NCBI GenBank assembly: GCA_037143735.1
Contig: JBAWYD010000019.1
Location: 1-26,641 of the forward strand
Direction of reading: 5' to 3'
Source: JAPLJQ01 sp037143735
GTDB taxonomy: Bacteria > Desulfobacterota > Syntrophia > Syntrophales > UBA2185
DNA length: 26,641 bases
Of this stretch, positions 25,137-26,641 are shown piece by piece; the first letter of the stretch is position 1; every line of letters begins with the position of its first letter. The notes beneath the pieces are model-generated. The model did not search any database. It had not been told where the DNA came from and worked only from the letters and a program-made list of their open reading frames with translations. A program made the translations under genes and the position numbers.

Positions 25137-25483
25137 TGATTACCAACTCCTAATATTAAGGTGGGGGGGCGGCGGGAAGCGGCTGGTTGGGACTGACGGG
25201 TCAGATTGTCGTCGTTGAGATTGTTTATCGCGTGGCAAGGCATTTCAAATCGGCCCGAACGGCATTGTCGCAATGCCGTGCCGGGTGTAGCGGTAATTGT
25301 TGCGGCTGCGCTTGGCGATTGCGGAAGGATTCTGTGAATATTAGTGGTTTTCTTTTGCGCCTTGACAACAACCCCCCACATCAGGTGTATGTTATCTCGG
25401 ACATGCGCAGGAATATCTGCAGGTCGCCTCACGGTGGCAACCGCTTCGTCGGCGGGATCCTGCAACCTGGGGTCCATGGTCAC
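25130..25483 (-). CDS. Doubtful ORF filling the gap before the helicase
   Basis: This - strand frame starts with GTG overlapping the stop of the DUF3800 gene (ATG at 25477) and ends overlapping the helicase start by 7 bases, thus covering the 343-base gap between the two genes exactly. The predicted 117 residues have low-complexity, unstructured character (many Pro, Arg, Thr, Ala) and no recognisable domain. No clear ribosome site is seen. The gap may instead be regulatory: on the - strand TTGTCA (25368-25363) and TAATAT (25343-25338) form a poor promoter with 19-base spacing. Confidence 0.22.
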   Translation of the reverse strand: MTMDPRLQDPADEAVATVRRPADIPAHVRDNIHLMWGVVVKAQKKTTNIHRILPQSPSAAATITATPGTALRQCRSGRFEMPCHAINNLNDDNLTRQSQPAASRRPPTLILGVGNQC

Positions 25484-26328
25484 AGTTCAAAGCCTTTCAA
25501 TATTTGCCCCGCTCGTCTTGCTTCTTCGGCTTCGCGGGGCATTATTTTTATGCCATATCCCCAAGGGCTGCCTTGACGCCGGTAAAGGACCCGCCATAGA
25601 ATGCGAAGGTAGGCGTCCTCCGTCATGCCGTATGCATTTGGATTCACCGCATAGAACAAACTTGATGCCACAGCGTCGGCAACCTGCAATCCGAGACGCT
25701 TGCCTGATGTATGTGTCTCGATTTCGTCCGGAAAGACAATCCCCGGCGCCGCATTGTAGTCAAAAGCAATGCGGTTTTCTTCAAGGTGCTCCAGATACCT
25801 TTGAAGGTTGGCATAATCCAGACTGCTGCGATTTGAAAACACCAGCCGCACGGAACCGTCTCCGGGATCGTTGATTCTCATTGAGTCGCGGCACAGCCAG
25901 GAGATGCGCTCAATGAGCAGACGAACCATATAGAAATAAAGCTTTGTGCCCGATTGGAAATTCTCAGGGGAAGTGAGACGGGTTTTGTCCATCAGGACTC
26001 CGAGTACATGCGCCTCTGCCTTGGCAATATGTTCCGAAAGGTAACGGCGTTGGTCGTGCTTCAAATCCCGGAAATGAAGGGGCTGCTTGTCGGCAAAACG
26101 CTTCCCGCTACCCGTCTCAGTTTGGACCCGGTTCACCTCGGCGCGAACCTCGTCGATCAGTTTCACCTGTTCCAGTTCATCTTTACGCCGGAAAACGGCA
26201 GCGCCAAGGACGAACCAGCGTGAACTGTTGCGCTCGAACTTGAACCCTTCATCCCCCGATTCGTCAATGTGTGCCACAAAGGTTGGGCTGTGCCGCGAAG
26301 GTGCGGAAAGCGGCTGTGGCTGGTTCAT
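25480..26328 (-). CDS. DUF3800 domain protein
   Basis: 282 residues. ATG 26326-26328 has GGGGAGG 4 bases upstream and overlaps the stop of the preceding gene (ATGA), so the two are translationally coupled. The N-terminal HIDESGDEGF and the following RWFVLGAAVF match the DUF3800 signature, with conserved acidic residues; the C-terminal GLQVADAVASSLF also fits. DUF3800 proteins are thought to have an RNase H-like fold and often lie in mobile or defence islands, but their activity is not well established. It sits between a probable DNA methyltransferase and the large helicase, which suggests a shared role in a restriction or defence locus. Confidence 0.82.
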   Translation of the reverse strand: MNQPQPLSAPSRHSPTFVAHIDESGDEGFKFERNSSRWFVLGAAVFRRKDELEQVKLIDEVRAEVNRVQTETGSGKRFADKQPLHFRDLKHDQRRYLSEHIAKAEAHVLGVLMDKTRLTSPENFQSGTKLYFYMVRLLIERISWLCRDSMRINDPGDGSVRLVFSNRSSLDYANLQRYLEHLEENRIAFDYNAAPGIVFPDEIETHTSGKRLGLQVADAVASSLFYAVNPNAYGMTEDAYLRILWRVLYRRQGSPWGYGIKIMPREAEEARRAGQILKGFEL

Positions 26329-26641
26329 GTTGCCTCCCCGAAGAGGTCATCATCATTTTTGGCGTCCGTTCGTCCATGCTTTCGTGATATGGCGGACATG
26401 TCTGCAGACACGGCTTTTCTTCCTGTTTCGCGAATGCAACGGATTTTGTCAGCATGCATTCGGCATTCAGCCCAGGAGTCTTCAGCTGATTGGGTAAGTT
26501 GCCAATCGTAAAAGCGGGATCCGAGCCGGGAAGCGGCGGGCTGGGGCTGACATGCCCGGCCGTCGTGTCCAAGGTCGTAGTCGGCAAGGCGGAGCGTCTC
26601 GGGGAGCATCCAGCCGTCGTCGGGGCCGGAACCAAAGAATT
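26325..26641 (-). CDS. C-terminal end of a larger protein, probably an Eco57I-type DNA methyltransferase (5' partial)
   Basis: The frame is open through the right edge of the window; the first visible residues are FFGSGPDDGW. ATG at 26609 is internal, not the real start. The segment WMLPETLRLADYDLG, then RFYDWQLTQSAEDSWAEC, looks like the C-terminal tail of large Eco57I/PglX-like adenine methyltransferases, but none of the catalytic motifs (such as NPPY) are inside the window, so the assignment rests on tail similarity recalled by eye. The stop overlaps the DUF3800 start by 4 bases, indicating one operon with DUF3800 and the helicase. Confidence 0.5.
   Translation of the reverse strand, partial: FFGSGPDDGWMLPETLRLADYDLGHDGRACQPQPAASRLGSRFYDWQLTQSAEDSWAECRMHADKIRCIRETGRKAVSADMSAISRKHGRTDAKNDDDLFGEAT

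Noticed and set aside
25362..25393. + strand promoter TTGACA ... TATGTT
   Set aside because: Spacing is 20 bases, and it would fire into the antisense of the DUF3800 gene with no gene to serve.

Overview
The window looks like a piece of a Gram-negative bacterial genome. It uses ordinary AGGAG-type ribosome binding sites, has several Sec-type signal peptides, and carries families (tubulin_2-type GTPase, FGE-sulfatase-domain proteins with helical repeats, HYDIN-like Ig repeats, a GH29 fucosidase fragment, integron attC sites) that are frequent in Planctomycetes/Verrucomicrobia/Lentisphaerae-type bacteria and neighbouring lineages. That taxonomic guess is an inference and is weak; no rRNA, tRNA or marker gene is present.

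Region 1 (1-14952) is one long run of eight co-directional genes on the + strand with overlaps or gaps of at most about 65 bases, most likely one operon whose start lies upstream. In order it encodes: a partial protein with about 56-residue helical repeats and a C-terminal formylglycine-enzyme-like domain; a zinc-ribbon/beta-propeller-like protein; an exported vWA protein with four Ig/HYDIN-like repeats, one TM segment and a cytoplasmic tail; a small three-TM protein; a tubulin/FtsZ-superfamily GTPase (tubulin_2/FtsZl type); a zinc ribbon-Ig-Hsp70 fusion; a two-TM coiled-coil protein ending in a GrpE-like domain; and a tail-anchored helical-repeat protein. The sequence suggests a membrane-associated machine that pairs a polymer-forming GTPase with a dedicated Hsp70 ATPase and its own membrane-tethered nucleotide exchange factor, linked through the vWA/Ig protein to the periplasm. 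This is the most interesting content of the window. A pentameric ligand-gated ion channel homologue (15080-16096) follows after a 127-base gap with its own -10 box.

Region 2 (16097-19600) is a junkyard of decayed and mobile DNA: a broken small gene, a Fic gene interrupted and deleted around a GGAG-rich imperfect inverted repeat, a fragment of an alpha-L-fucosidase, and then a clear integron gene cassette, a zinc-ribbon/two-TM gene lying between two attC sites (17863-17931 and 18247-18317), without an integrase in view. A hypothetical gene (18677-19120) with a strong hairpin after its stop, flanked by G/C homopolymer tracts, follows.

Region 3 (19601-26641) is on the - strand and visibly more GC-rich: the C-terminal end of a probable DNA methyltransferase, a DUF3800 protein translationally coupled to it, a doubtful small ORF, and an 1844-residue DEAH helicase with DUF1998 and a C-terminal Vsr/DUF559-like nuclease domain. 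This resembles a restriction or phage-defence locus (DruE-like helicase), cut by the window edge.
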